Assembly: GCA_012295275.1 (NCBI GenBank)
Contig: CM022672.1
Span: 15,649,125-15,713,124, forward strand
Reading direction: 5' to 3'
Origin: Chrysomallon squamiferum
Lineage: Eukaryota; Mollusca; Gastropoda; Neomphalida; Peltospiridae
Length of the DNA stretch: 64,000 nt
Shown: piece by piece, positions 1-14,297 of the stretch
Position numbering within the stretch: the first letter of the stretch is position 1
Layout: each line of letters begins with the position of its first letter
Notes under the pieces: model-generated
Databases searched by the model: none
The model's input: the letters and a program-made list of their open reading frames with translations, nothing else
What the model was told of the DNA's origin: nothing
Program-made: the position numbers and the translations under genes

Positions 1-337
1 TATTATTTAACTTTGTATATTAAATGATATAATAACCAAAATAGACAGCTATTTTAAAGGAAAGTAATTTTCAACATGATGTTTTTTATATTGTTTAAAA
101 GGTAAATTATATAATGAATGGTTCTTATCATTCTTGTTAGATGTACAATATCAAAAAGAAAAATATTGCCACAATCAAAATTAAGCATCTCTATTATTTT
201 CTCTCTCTCAACATATAAAACATTCATATAAATGTGTTATCAATTATTTTAGAATTGTTTTGTAATTATTCAAGAAAGTTAAACATTTTAAATTAAAACT
301 GTACTTAAAAATGAAAATTATATAAACAAAAATATAT

Positions 338-429
338 TCAAAACAGAATTTTTATTAGAAAATTAATATATCTGGTTTTAATTTTAGCTTCAGGGCAGTT
401 TTTAGTGGGTGTGTGGGTTGGAGGAATTC
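338..429 (-). CDS. Candidate last exon of PPIP5K
   Basis: On the minus strand an acceptor (ACTAAAG) at 431-430 opens a phase-1-compatible frame that starts GIPPTHTPTKNCPEAK and ends at a TGA at 340-338. It is 92 nt long, the right phase to close the gene after the exon at 1876-1802. The THTPTK piece loosely resembles the TYTPAK motif near the C-terminus of vertebrate PPIP5Ks. The region has no other support, and the acceptor tract is weak. Alternatively the true last exon lies outside the window. Confidence 0.35.
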
Positions 430-1801
430 CTTTAGTTAGAAGTGTTAATAAATCATACATTAATGAAATAGTATAGGTGAATGCAAGAATTTAATGAAAG
501 TAAACTCAGAGGAAATGATATATTAATAAGGTTTTTTCAGTCGCTGTTGATTCAGTCATGTTTAAAAACATTTATTTACCACATTTCCATTTAAGTTGTT
601 CTGTTTTAGAACTTACAGACAAAATTTATTTTATTTTCAAAATAAACCCAAACACGAAATATTCTTAGTGTGCTTGCTGCAATACAAAGCATTTTTCACA
701 TTTTCTATTACTATTACTAAAGATCAGTCATGCAATGCATATAACAAATAAATTTAATTAAAATATACTTGTAAATAAATAAATAAATAAATAATTATTA
801 AAATAAATAAATAAATAAATAAGGAATAATTAAAATAAAATTATAAAAACATTAATTAAATAACAGCTGAAAGAGACAAATAATATTATTTTAAAAATAA
901 CTTAGTCATAAGAGTGAACAAATAAAAAGTTTTATATTTTAAAAAATTAAGACAAAAAAGAAAGGAAGGAATAAACACTAAGTGGAATTTTTATTTCTTA
1001 TACAATCTCAATTTCAACTTTCTACATGCATGATTTGTTTTCTTGAGGATTAATATAAAATGTATTATTCACTTACTTATAATAATGCAGTTTCAAAATA
1101 GTCAACAATAATGGTTTTACTGATCTTGGGAATGTGCACTTTTTAAAGCGAGAGAGAGAGAGAGAGAGAGAGAGAGTGTGTGTATGTGTGCAAAACTGAC
1201 GTAGGCATTTCCATTTACTAGAAGTATGCATGCTGTAACTGATAAGCATGAAAAAGCATTCAAGCACTATCTCTTACATGATCACTGACTTATTAAGAAA
1301 GAAGATTAAATTATGACCTGTACACTTTACTGTTAATTTATGTATTTCCAGAACTATTGTTTCTTTTTAATGTTAGCAATATTATTACAGTTTTGTGTGT
1401 TGTTGTTATTGTTGTTGCTGTTGCTGTTTGCTTTGGAGTTTTTGTGTTCTGAACAACCAAATGTGAAAAATATCAGAAATAGTTAAAAATTAATTTAAAA
1501 TGTATTATGTTTTTCAAAATGTTATTTTATGTTGTTAACTTAAATATTAGCTAAATGATGATTTTTTTTTAATTTTAATTATTTATTTAAACATTCTAAA
1601 TAGAAAAAACTATATTTTTCAAAAGTGGAGTTAAAGGGATGATCTTCATCTACAATATAAGAACACAAACATCACACTGGTAGCCAGAGATAAATATTTG
1701 AAACACATTATTTTTCATGAAAAATCCACAACAAAATCCAGGCAAAAGGCAGTTATACAGAGAAGCTCACACTAAAAAAAGAAATGTGCATTTCAAATTA
1801 C

Positions 1802-2012
1802 CTGGGTCAGGTTCACAGTTTTTATCTTCAAGACTTCGACTGCGTTTGTCTTCAAAATGTGTACTGTTGGTAATTTCTGTAAAGATAATCACATCAGACA
1901 TTTACAAGTAAAATAGTAATAATCTGGCTCATTCTGTAATTTAGAATACTGACAAAAGAGCTGTGTAAAGACACATATACAAACATGCATACAAGAGGAC
2001 ACACAAACGCAT

Positions 2013-2061
<49 letters not shown>

Positions 2062-2792
2062 CCCAGACACAGAGGCATGCACACATACATTTCAAGGATT
2101 CATTCCAGACTTATCTACTCTTAACTTTATTAATATTTATTAACATTTCAAATATAGAACTATATATTATAAAAAAAAAAAAAATTTCTTTGAGAAAAAA
2201 CAAAACCAACTAATAACTGTAACAAATTTGATTCTTTTTTTTTCTGATAAATGTATTTATCAGATAAAAGTATTTATGTATTAGAGAAATGGTCTCTTTG
2301 ACATTTTAATTACATTTTTATTTAAATGCTTCTTTGCATTGTCAGTTAATTATAGGATGGATTATGCTCATTTTAAAAACTGCAAGTACAAATGTAAAGT
2401 GGTTTATTATTACCAAACACAGGAACTGTTCCTGATGGTGAAATCTGAATTGGCATGGAAACACTTTTAGTTGACTCTGGTAATGGTACACTGGGAACCA
2501 AACTGTCTGCCTTTTGGGGGAAAAAAATTTAAAAAAAAATTATTCTGCATGTTAAATAAACATTTCTTTACTAAGAAAAAAATATCTTTATTCACTTTTT
2601 TTTTTATTTAATTTAACTATGAACTTAATATTTGTTCATTTGTTTAAAAACTGCTTTAAAACTTTTCTAATATATTTTTTCATGAAGAATGTGTTTATAG
2701 TATTTTAGTATTATTATTTTTTATGGTAGTAGTAATAACAGTATTTTGTTAGTAGTAACAGTAAAATTTAAGTAGTACTAGTGATAATACTA

Positions 2793-2830
<38 letters not shown>

Positions 2831-3951
2831 TTTTATTATTACTATTGATATTATTGTACATAGATTTTTTAAAATTATTATTAAATTCAGTACCTGCTTG
2901 TCATCGTCAAAATCCCACTCTGGTACTGACTCAACAGGTTTTTGAGTATGTGCCTCAGTCTGAAAAAAAACAAAAACAGCCTATGAAGTACAAACATGAA
3001 AAATATGAAGGTAAATTTCCACATATTATATTTGTTTTAAAAAATTTATCTGTCAGTATATGTATATACAATATACATTTTTTTATTATTATTATTTTTA
3101 TTTTTTTTATCAAATAAGTGAAAATATAAATATTGAATGTGTGCTTGGATAACTGTTTGTATATATATATATGAAATATAATGAAAATTCATTGAAAACC
3201 AAATCCTTGCAATAATAAAAAAGAAATAGATGTTTTATTAATAATACCTTTATAAATATATCATCTTTTGAACTGCGTCGTATCTGAGTGTTATGTTCAA
3301 ATATATCACTTTCACTTAGTTCTTCGGAACCTGATTCAGCAGACTGATTTAAAAATTTTGTAACTTTTTCAGACGAATGCCAGGAGGTTGATGCACGAAC
3401 TGTGACACCATCAGAATTATTTTCTTTCTGAAAAAACAACAACAGTAACTTACGTTTATTATAAATTAACAATAATAATTCTTTAAATCTCTCATTTTAA
3501 ATATGCAGGATATAATTAAAGTGTACCATTATTATTTACATTACTCCCTTTCTGAAAATAATTTTGAAAATACTCATGTTCATTATGGTTATATTAATTT
3601 TAAAAATCAGTTACTTTCAGTTACTTAGTTAGTGGGCCTTTGATGACATAAATATATCTGAAAGACTTCCAAGTTACTTTTTACTAAGATTCTGCTAATA
3701 ATACTTTATTATTTACAAGACAATAAAAAATCTTCAAATAATTGTTTTCTTCTTCCACTTCTTTTTTCTTTTTTGCCACAAGCTGGAAAGTCAGTTTTAT
3801 GCCTTAAAGTGTGATTCTATCTTACCATATCAGACTTGGGATTAGGTCGATATCCCATTCCTCGTGGAGTGTCCAGCCCAGTATCACAGCATGTATAAGC
3901 TCCAGGACTGAAATGGAGTTCCATGTGGAACCTTTCATCTGATGATGGGTC
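1802..3951 (-). CDS. PPIP5K: PPIP5K exons 21-25: end of core and low-complexity C-terminal tail
   Basis: Exon 21 (3951-3826) holds the last strongly conserved block, [13 protein letters not shown] and RGMGYRPNP. Exons 22-25 (3427-3248, 2959-2894, 2510-2414, 1876-1802) encode a Ser/Glu/Asp-rich tail with a short WDFDDDK patch. Such tails are disordered, phosphorylated and variable among PPIP5Ks. Splice sites and phases agree (0-0, 0-0, 0-1, 1-1). Exon 25 ends in phase 1 at a GTAATT donor, so at least one more exon must follow. Confidence 0.78.
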
Positions 3952-5863
3952 CTAAAATAATTTTAAATATGTAAAACATTTAAGGTTTCTTACAGCAAAG
4001 TATTATAAACAAGATTATAGGTGTCTCAAATAAAACACAAAAAAAGATTAAAAAAAGAAAGGTAAAAAGGTTTTAAAAAATATATTTACATATACACACT
4101 ATTAACTTCTCAGCTGTTTTATTTTTCACTTATACAACCAAAACTGAATTCGTCTTTACATGCAATAGGTAGGTATCATTAACATTTTCTTTGTCCCCGT
4201 TTTATTAAAAATTAACAGTCACCTTGCTAGGGTCTTCGAACAACATTATGACTATTTGTGTCATGTAATTCAGCTCTGCAGTGGCACTCAGGAAATCCAT
4301 AGCTCTCCTCCACTGTTCATCCTTGATTTGCTAAAAAAAAAAAAAAAAAAATCATTTACACATAAAAAAACCATATTAACAGGTCATATAAAAAAAGAAG
4401 TAATGAGTATTATAAGATCAGAATTCAGTTATTATTCTACTAAGTAAAGATTTGTGAATACTAGAATGATAAAGTTTGAAACTAAGCAATATAAAGAAAA
4501 ACTGAAGTTAAAAGAGTTGATTACTATTTTCAACTTATCACAAAAAATTAAATATGTTACAATGATAAAACATCAAGATCATGTCATTTATACAGTGGTA
4601 ATCTTTGAAGTAAAAAATTGTGTCATTCTCCCACAATATATTTTAATGAAAAAGAATTATACCAATCTCAAAAATAGTCCACCACAAGAAGATTGTGGAT
4701 ATGTCAACTTAAGAAAGACTGACATCCTGGACTGATCCTATTAGGAATACCTTAATACTGTGTCTATTTTATTAAATTTAAAATTTATAAATGGCTTTTA
4801 GATGTAAAATTTGATCTCTTTTCAGTATGAATGACTTAGCTTAGGCAAAATGATCTCACCTTTTAATCCGTAAAGAAAATTATGCCTGATTAAAATACAG
4901 TATTCTTTAGTGAAAAAAACAAACAAAACACCTACAACTTGGACGACTTACATCACATAGTCCCCCATATCTCAGCATGTTGAGTAGGGAATGAATGTGA
5001 CTCTCGCTGGTGAAATAAAGTCGAGTTCGTACAAAGCGCTGTGGTGATGCAACTCCTTTAGAATACCTGACAAAGGAATATTTTGTATCAACATCAGTTC
5101 AATAGATTTATTAGTCAAAAGTTTTTTTAGAGTATCTATAAACAAAAATACTTTGATTCAAACATTAGAGATTTATTAACTGAAACGCTTTAAAAAACTG
5201 GAAATAAAAAAAGTGTTTTATCAACAACAATATCAGTGTTTCAGATTTAATAATCAGTACTACTTTATATCTGTAATAAAAATATTCTGTATGAACAACA
5301 ATATCAATTATAGATTTATTAATCAATACTCTTTTAGAAAATCACAATAAAAATATTTTCTATCAACAAGAAGATCAATTTTATATATTTACTAGTTGAT
5401 ACTTTCATATTGTTTTAGCACTGGGGAATTAATTTAATGCAAAAGATGCTATTATTTATTTGTTTTTATTTAAATATAAACAGCCTGAAATTCTGATGGT
5501 TGGGAAGTTACAATTAATTTTAGTAAAGCAAATTATTATTATGTTATTAGAAACAGATTATTTTAATGTTATGAATATTTTAAATTGATGTATTGGCTGG
5601 TTCTTCAGTAAGCAGTAACTAACAACCAAATATATCTATTTATACTGGAAGTTATTATCTAAACAAAATTGTTGTAAGTATTTAATTAAGTATTTTATAT
5701 GACTAAACATAAATAGTGTTAAACTTTTTCAAGAAAGTAATTATATCTGAGAAGGTCATAATATATTCTGTATTAATAAATGTTTTCATAATTTTCATTA
5801 CATTTGTCTAAACAATATGTACAACTATGACATTGTAATTATTTACTCTAAGTACATATTATG

Positions 5864-5935
<72 letters not shown>

Positions 5936-8308
5936 CACACACATTAAGTACTGTGTTGTACCTGGAATCAAGCCGTGTAGTGTCAGAGTCGTATGGCTGT
6001 TCACTGTGGTGGTTCACACACTGTAACAGGTCACTGTGGATCTTCTTCATCAGTGGAGTACAGTAACTCTGAGAGATGTGCAGTTTCTCTTCTACTGTTA
6101 TTCCATATTCCTAGTCAAAATAAACACCTATGCCCTTGTCAAAATGTTATAACTGAATTATTTTCTTTCATTTTTTTCTTCTTTTTAAATAATAAACATA
6201 TCACATTTTTTTCTCTAAAAACTAAATTTCTTTTAATACTCAGATATTAGTTAAATTTTAAATTATTTCCTTATGTGTGATCCTGCATGTCAACTTAGGG
6301 ATTAAGTCACATTTTAGGATTTTTTGTATAAGCAAATAATCATACTAATTCTGTCATAAGCTTAATTTTGATGTCACTCTCATCTAAACCGCTTTTATGG
6401 TTGCCTATCTGAATAAATGTAAATTCAGTGCAAACTTGAGTAGCTTCTTGACTCTGGAGTAGGAATAGATCTTCAAAAGTATTTTGACCAAATTCATGAC
6501 TTTATTTTCTGAAGTAATCATCTTTCATCAAAACATAACAAAAATTAATCATGACTTTAGAATAATTTTTTACAATGACAGAAGTCTGAACTGCAATTTA
6601 AGCCCTAATTTAAAAATTGATGGTCACATACACAATAAGTTTTTATTTCTGTCAGTACTTTTTTAATACTTTGTCTGATTTAATGTATACAAATATAATA
6701 TAAATATTTGTTTCTCAATTTTTTGTGAATGACTTTTATAATGTCATCAAAGCTATATGTTATGTATGTACCAAATAATATCACATGAATCATTTGATTA
6801 ATGTACCTGTGGAATAACAATATCAGCCAAGGCTTTTGAACACATGAATAACTCTTCTGCTCGTTCAAACTGCAGAGTCCTCTGGTTGTGCTGCAAGTCA
6901 TATTTAATGCAGTCATACACATCAGGAATTTTGCTGATATCAAAACGATTGTTTTTCATTTTGAAATCTTTCTCTAACTTCGCCCACCTTCGAATCAGCA
7001 GCTCCCAGGACTCACCATGGTACAGCTTGAGTTCTGAAAACAAAGAGTTAAACTGAGAAACAGTTATAACACACACACACCCCACACACACACACACACA
7101 CACACTAACAGTTTCTATACAAAATGTCATCTTTTCTACTCTTAAAAGTCATGAATAATAAAAAAAATAAAAATAAGATATACATTTTTAACATTATTAT
7201 TATTATTATTCACATTAACACATTGTATGGAGTATTTACTGTCAATTCATGCAGTGTATGAAATGTCAAAACTACATGCACACTGGCTTTTATTTTTAAT
7301 TTTAATTAAACTGATTATAATATTATTATAGATAAAAGAAAACATTTCTAATGACTTAGTCGTAAAAAAGAAAGTTTGAGAAGTTCTAAAATATTTGAAA
7401 ACATGCTAATAATGTAGACTATTTATAATTCTGCTGTATTTTATTTTCATGTTCTGTTTACCTTTTTTTTTCAGCTCAAGCTTCAGGGCTCGAATCTTTG
7501 TGGTAATTTCACGTATCATTTCATGCACCCTCTCACACATTTTGCGAGGATTTTCAACAAACCTCATGGCATTAACCAGAGAAATGTTATTTACTGCACC
7601 AAGCTGTAATAAAAAACCCAGTATTGTTTTTGAATGCTGGCAAGAAACAGCAATTTTTAAAAGCTAGTTTATGTCAAATTTATTTGGAGTGTCTTTTAAT
7701 TGTTTAAAATTAATTTTATTTCTACTGTTATATGTGTTTATTGTACATACACATATACATTTATATATGTGTGTGTGTGTGTATGTGTATGTGACACACA
7801 CATCTATCTATCTATATATATATATCAGATAGAGTTCAATTAGTTAAGCGTCGAGAGAGATACATAAGCAAACAATAGCTCTATCCTGCATGTATTTTAT
7901 GTGTTTTAACTTGAAGGCAAACATTTTACAAAACAACAACAACAAAAATAAAAATATCTGCAGTTGTAAATCGTTTTTTTAAAGCAACAAGAACAAATGG
8001 TGCTGAAGCCCACCTTTTGGTAATGATCTTCTGTGAATTCTGTGTTCTCATTTAATATGTCCTTCAGCTTTTCTTTGACACTAAAACAAAACAATAATTT
8101 ATACAATATGAATAATAAGATTAGTTGTTGACAGACATTGTACAACAGTAAACATGTAAATGACAATCTACATACTACAACTGGTATTTTGATGTCTTTC
8201 CCTCGCCATCGAGCAATCCATTGTTGTTAGCACTTTTCACCATTTGTATAAGAATTGGTGTCAACTCTCCTTCCAAAGCAAGCAGACCCTAAAACAAAAA
8301 CACCTGAC

Positions 8309-8354
<46 letters not shown>

Positions 8355-8360
8355 TGATAA

Positions 8361-8399
<39 letters not shown>

Positions 8400-11300
8400 A
8401 ATAAAATAAGTAAATTTAAAAATCCCATGATTTTGATGTTTGTTAAGTAACAAATAAAAGATTTTATTTGAGAAATATTTTTTACTTTAAAACCCTGTCA
8501 TCAATCACATAAAACAATATACAAACACATAAAATTATACTAGAATAAAATGAGTTAATTTTTTATTTTCATTTAATGCCATAGCCTTGTAATTAAGCAA
8601 TCTTAAATAAAAAAAAATAATAATAAAAAATATAAAAATTTAAATTTAAAAATGTATAAAATTATACTGTAATCAAACGAATAAAATCAAGTGCTTCTTT
8701 TCAACGTCACAGACAAGACACCAAACAATCCAAAATACAAACACATATAACTGTATTATAATCTGAAAAGAAACTGCTTCTTTTCAACTGACGTCACACC
8801 TTGGTAAATGCTGCTGCTGTCATTTGAACTCTGCCTTCATCTGAAGCATAAATTTTAAGATCATGTCGGAATGTACTATGAAGTCGAAGGAAACCAAGAC
8901 CTGGAGAATCAACAAACTGACCTGAAATCAAAGTTATAAAGTATTCAAAGTAAAACATATTATTAAAAAAAATAAAATGCTGCAGGAGACTGAGCAGACG
9001 GCATTTTGTTAAATATACCCAAACAAAAAAAGACATTTATGTAAAAAAATAAAAGTAATAATGAATATTAAAGAACAACAATAAAAAAAAAAAATAATAA
9101 TAACCCAAAAACAACATAAACAACATCCACATCATTTGTAACATTTAATAAAATTAATGAAAATAGACTCTTTTTTTCTTTTCTTTTTTTTAGCTCGGAA
9201 AACTGCCTTTCTGATAAGATTAGTGCATTATTATTAATTATACAACAGAATTAAAACAAATTTATTTTTAACAATGTTGCTTATGGCAACCAGAAATGAA
9301 GAGTGTCATATTGTTTATAAATTCTCAGTAGCAGACATTATTTTTTTTTTTCTTTTCATGGATGATATTAAAATTGTGTCTATTGTTTTTCAGTGCTGAT
9401 GCTATAATTAACAGACCATGTTATTATTATTATGTATATATAATTTATTTTTGTTTTTTTTCGATTTTTGCTTTTGGGTCATTCTGTGTCAAATCACCCA
9501 GTGGGTTAAACCCAACCATGTCAGATGAAACTTGGTATACTTATTGATTGGGATCCCATAGAACCAAATCTGAAATTTTAGGCCAATTGGACCAGTAGTG
9601 TGGGACAAATCTCTCCCCACCAATTTTGAGTTGCTTGGCCAAAATGGGTGTGACCAACATTTGAACCCTCATCTCTCAGGAAAAGGTTTTGTGATCCCCT
9701 TAATCACCATTCTAAGAAAGCATGCACTAGATCTTTATGAATTGTTAGCATGGGCACTTACAAACATTTAGTAAATCCTCCAAAGACACTAGTGCCAGGA
9801 GACAAGTTGGGCTGTGTCTGTCTGATTAGCTTTCAGAAATCAATGGTCCAAACCCCTGCAGAGGAAAGCTTTAGTATGGGTGGTATCAGTATGGGAGAAG
9901 TTGATGATGACTTGCCAGACAAACCTCCAAGTTGTTGTTTCCCCAGAAAAGGACTTCGATTTGAATTCTGCCCTGTTGAGTTTAGGCAAAACTCCTGCTT
10001 TAAGTGGCCAAAATGGTCAAGGGAACACAGCAATTTCACCGGTTAGTTCCAGTGTCTAAATCAATGATGATATGACAGAGTTACCAGATGATGCTAGAAT
10101 GCAAGACTATGGGGGAAATGACTGACTGAATGATTATGTGACTGCTGAACTGGTGAGAAGGCAATGAAGGAAGTAGTTTGATACCATATGATCATACATG
10201 TAGGCCTGCAATGTCTTACTTGGAGATCAAGAGAGATGCCGATTCCTAGCATCAGGAATTGATCATTCAGGTTTTAGCTAATCAGATGTTAATGGCAGAA
10301 AAGGTGTTATTGTCATGGACATGCAATTTTTGAATGTGCATTGCTGCTAAACAAAGAATATTACACCTCTGAAACTTTTATATGTTTTAGTTAACATTTG
10401 GGACATTAAATTTCAGGAAAGGTCATCTCAAGTTATCGTTATACACAAGGTCAAAAGGTCAGACTGGCCCAGTAGTTCCTGAGGGTTCAAAGGTTGGTGG
10501 TCATGCCCATTTTGGCCAAAAATCTCAAAAATCGGGGGGTCATATCTCCCACACCACTGGTGCAACTGGCCTAAAATTTGGTGCTGTGGGATCCCAGTCA
10601 ACAAGTATACCAAGTTTCATAAAAATCTGAGATGGTCAGGTTTAAAATATATTTTTTGGGGGGGGTGATTTGACATGGAATGACCCTTTTTATTTATTCC
10701 ATAACAGTATTTGTTACCTACAAAAAAATATACAAATTTTCATATCAAAGAAATATCAACTTAAAAGCTTTGTATCATTTGTGTAAATAGTTTAAGTGGA
10801 CTGGCTTAGTCATCAATAAAGTTAGATGCATTATAAATAATGCTTAAAACTGTTTATTTTATATTAAGAGGAATATATATATTAGACAAAAATAATGTAA
10901 AAGGAGAGTAAAGATAAAAAACAAAATCAAAATCTTGATTATAATTAAATGTCTGTTTAGTTAATATTTAATCAATCCTATTGCAAATTAATTTCCTTTT
11001 TTTAGTTATGCTGATGATTTGTTTAGAAGGGGCAAAATAACTTTACTTATTTGAATTAGATTTTTCAAAAATTAAAAAAAATATATATTATTTATTATCT
11101 GTTATAAAAATGAAATGGGAAACTATTAGTGAAAAACGTCATTTAACAATTAACGTTTACTTTAACCATAAAACTGGCAATGATTCGTGAGTCAGGTTTA
11201 TTGTAGAAAATACTTATTAGTTAATTAGTAGCCATAAAGGTTAATTAATATGCAGTTCTATTACTAAAATGCAATTATTTACAGAAACTTTCCAGGATAT

Positions 11301-14263
11301 CACAAAAATACGCAGCTCAAAAAAAAAAAAATAATAATAATAATTTGAAAAAATAAATAAATAAATAATAAAAAAAAATTGAATATTAATGAACAAGAAC
11401 AAAATAAATAAATAAATAAATAAATAGCATTATCAAATTTTAACTGCTTTGTAGAAATCTGATGTTTCCAGTTTCAATCTACTGTTCAATGTTATTATCC
11501 ATATGCCAGAAACCAAAATTAAGTGATTATACTTTAATAAAAATAAATGTTAAACTGTTTTAAATATTTATATTAGAAAAATTAGATTCCTGCATTTTTC
11601 TGCATCAAGGGCTGTATTACAAATCAAAAGTGCACAAACAAAACAGTATTCTAACTGCTGCCAGGCATATTTAAATGTGTAAATGATAAAAATCCTGAGG
11701 ATATATTTTTGTGACAATTTTATCATATCAATTATAAGGACTTTATTCACACTGTAAAATTATTGGTGTGTTTTTCTGTAAATAATGAATCATTTAAAAA
11801 AATAATAATAATAAAAATGATGATGATAATAATAATAATAATAGTAATAATAATAATAATAATAGTAATAATAATAATAATAATAATAATATAAAATAAA
11901 TTAAATAAAAGTATATGTTTGCTGTGAAAATAAACAGATTTTAAAATGAAGTTTAATCACATTTCTTAGCTTAAATAACTATGTTATAATAAAATTATAA
12001 ATTATGTACATATTGTCAGAAATGTTTAAGATACAAATATTAAATGTGTCTAATAAACAGGACTTAACAAGTTTATATTTTTAATTCATGCTTCATTATC
12101 AAAGAAAATATTTCTTCAGCATGCATCCATGCATAAAATACACTGAAACCATGTTTAATTAATACTGTGCAAAACTGATACTGTGAAAAAAAAGAAGAAA
12201 AAAGTTATTTTTATTATCCTTATTCAGACCTATTAAAAACAATACAAATGTGCATGTTTGTTTATTTTTTACTTAAATTTTTATTTTAAATTGCAATTTA
12301 TTTTACAAAATGATGCAAACCCTAACAGATTAATAAAGTAAATAAAAAGTTTATTCAACAAATAAAAATAAAAATTAATTATTAAGAATAAAGCATTATT
12401 TAGCATATTATAAAACGTTTATATTTACATAATTATAATTTAAATTTTTGTTTTGTTGTTGTTGTATAGGTATTTTAATGGCTTAATTTGGATAATATTA
12501 TTCACTGAATAATTACAATATCTCAGCTTCTAAATATAATTAAAATAGTGCTTTTTTTTAATGTTTTTTTTTTTTTATTGCATCTATTACTATGCAATAA
12601 TAAAACACACAAGCATTAGCATATCAGTGTCCCCAAGCAAATGGCCAATGATTATTTTTTAATTTGTTATTAACAACCAATTTAGTTAAAAATAAAGTAT
12701 TAACAAACAAAAAATAACATAATAAGGCTTTGAAGATACATTAACAATATTAACAAACAAAAAATAACATAATAAGGCTTTGAAGATACATTAACAACAT
12801 ATTCCCTTTTATCTTTATCAACTGAAATACCAAAAACAAATTAATTTTAAAAATCCATAACAAATTGAGGACATAGCAATTTATATTACATTTCAATATA
12901 TGAAACAAAATGATATGAGAAAAATATATCATCAGATTATTGTCATATTTTTCTGTCAGCAAAGATTGATTATTAAACAAACAAAAAATTAAAATAAATA
13001 AATAAAAGAAAATTGTGGCCATTTTGCTTGTATCACCAAAGCTACACTTTAAGCTTTTCCCAGCTATAATAATGTGCATGAAGTAAAATTACAATAGAAG
13101 TGCTGAGGCTAAAACTAGTCTCTACAACTATATATAGTATCTAGTAAACTTTATATTAGCACTAACTTTAAACAACTCTTTTTACTGCAGCCATTTTTAT
13201 TTGAGCACATATTCTTTCTTTTTTTCTTTTTTTCATGCAGTTTCCATAAATTCATTAAAACTTGTTTTGGTTATTTGGTTAAAATAAATAAAATAATAAC
13301 TAAAATTTTGTTTTGTTTTGGTCATTCTATAAAAATTATCAACAACTTATTCACAATAGCAAATTAACTTTCAATAAAATATTTATGAATATTTTCTCCA
13401 AGACATAAAAAAATGTAGTTAAACCATGCCTTGACTATAAGAAATACAAATAATTGTAATAATAATTAGATTTTTTTTTTTTTTTTTTTTTTATTATTAC
13501 TTTAATTTGGTTTAAAAACAACAATATTCTACAAAAACATGCAGGTCAAATATATATCCAGCAAATATCATCCAAATATATAAATATTTTTTATGCATAA
13601 CTGTTTCTTATGATTTTTATTTTTATATTAATTTATTAGATAATTTGTATTATAATTATTATAATTATTATTAATTTTTATACAGCAAATATCATGCAGA
13701 CTTTAATAAAGGAAACATAATTTTATGCTCTTTTGGGGTTATTCTTAATTTTAATATATATATACAAGAATATCAATTTTAACTCATTCTACATTTTTTA
13801 GTTTTGTTATTTTAAGTCTATTATTATTAAAACTTTTTTCTTTTTTTTTTTAAAACACTGAGCAAACAACAAATTTTAAATTATTAAACCAACATTAATT
13901 ATGTTGCATTTTATAAAAACAAATTTTTAATAAATATATAACTGTAAAAAAAAAAAAAAAAAAAAAAAAAAGATTTTTTTTACAGAAAATTGAGAAATCA
14001 AGGGAAATGGGAATGACCATCAGTTTTAGACAAAATCCTCATTCTGACCTGGATGGTTATCTAGGATCCAATATTTAGGGTGGTCTTGCGAGGCTGTTGA
14101 CCCGGTCCATCCCCCTGGGACACGTACATGTCCTGGTATACAACAAGAGGGTTATTACAAAAATAGCTAGAACTGAAAATTAGGTTTTTATCATATACAC
14201 ATGGCGATTTTGTAGGGATGGCATATGGGTAGCAGTAGTTTAATACTGAATTGGTTTGTGTGG

Positions 14264-14297
<34 letters not shown>

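Noticed and set aside
1889-2095. Cys/Val-rich open frames over AC repeats (also 5817-6050 and 6798-7130 ends)
   Set aside because: Products of dinucleotide microsatellites; only the PPIP5K exons overlapping some of them are real.
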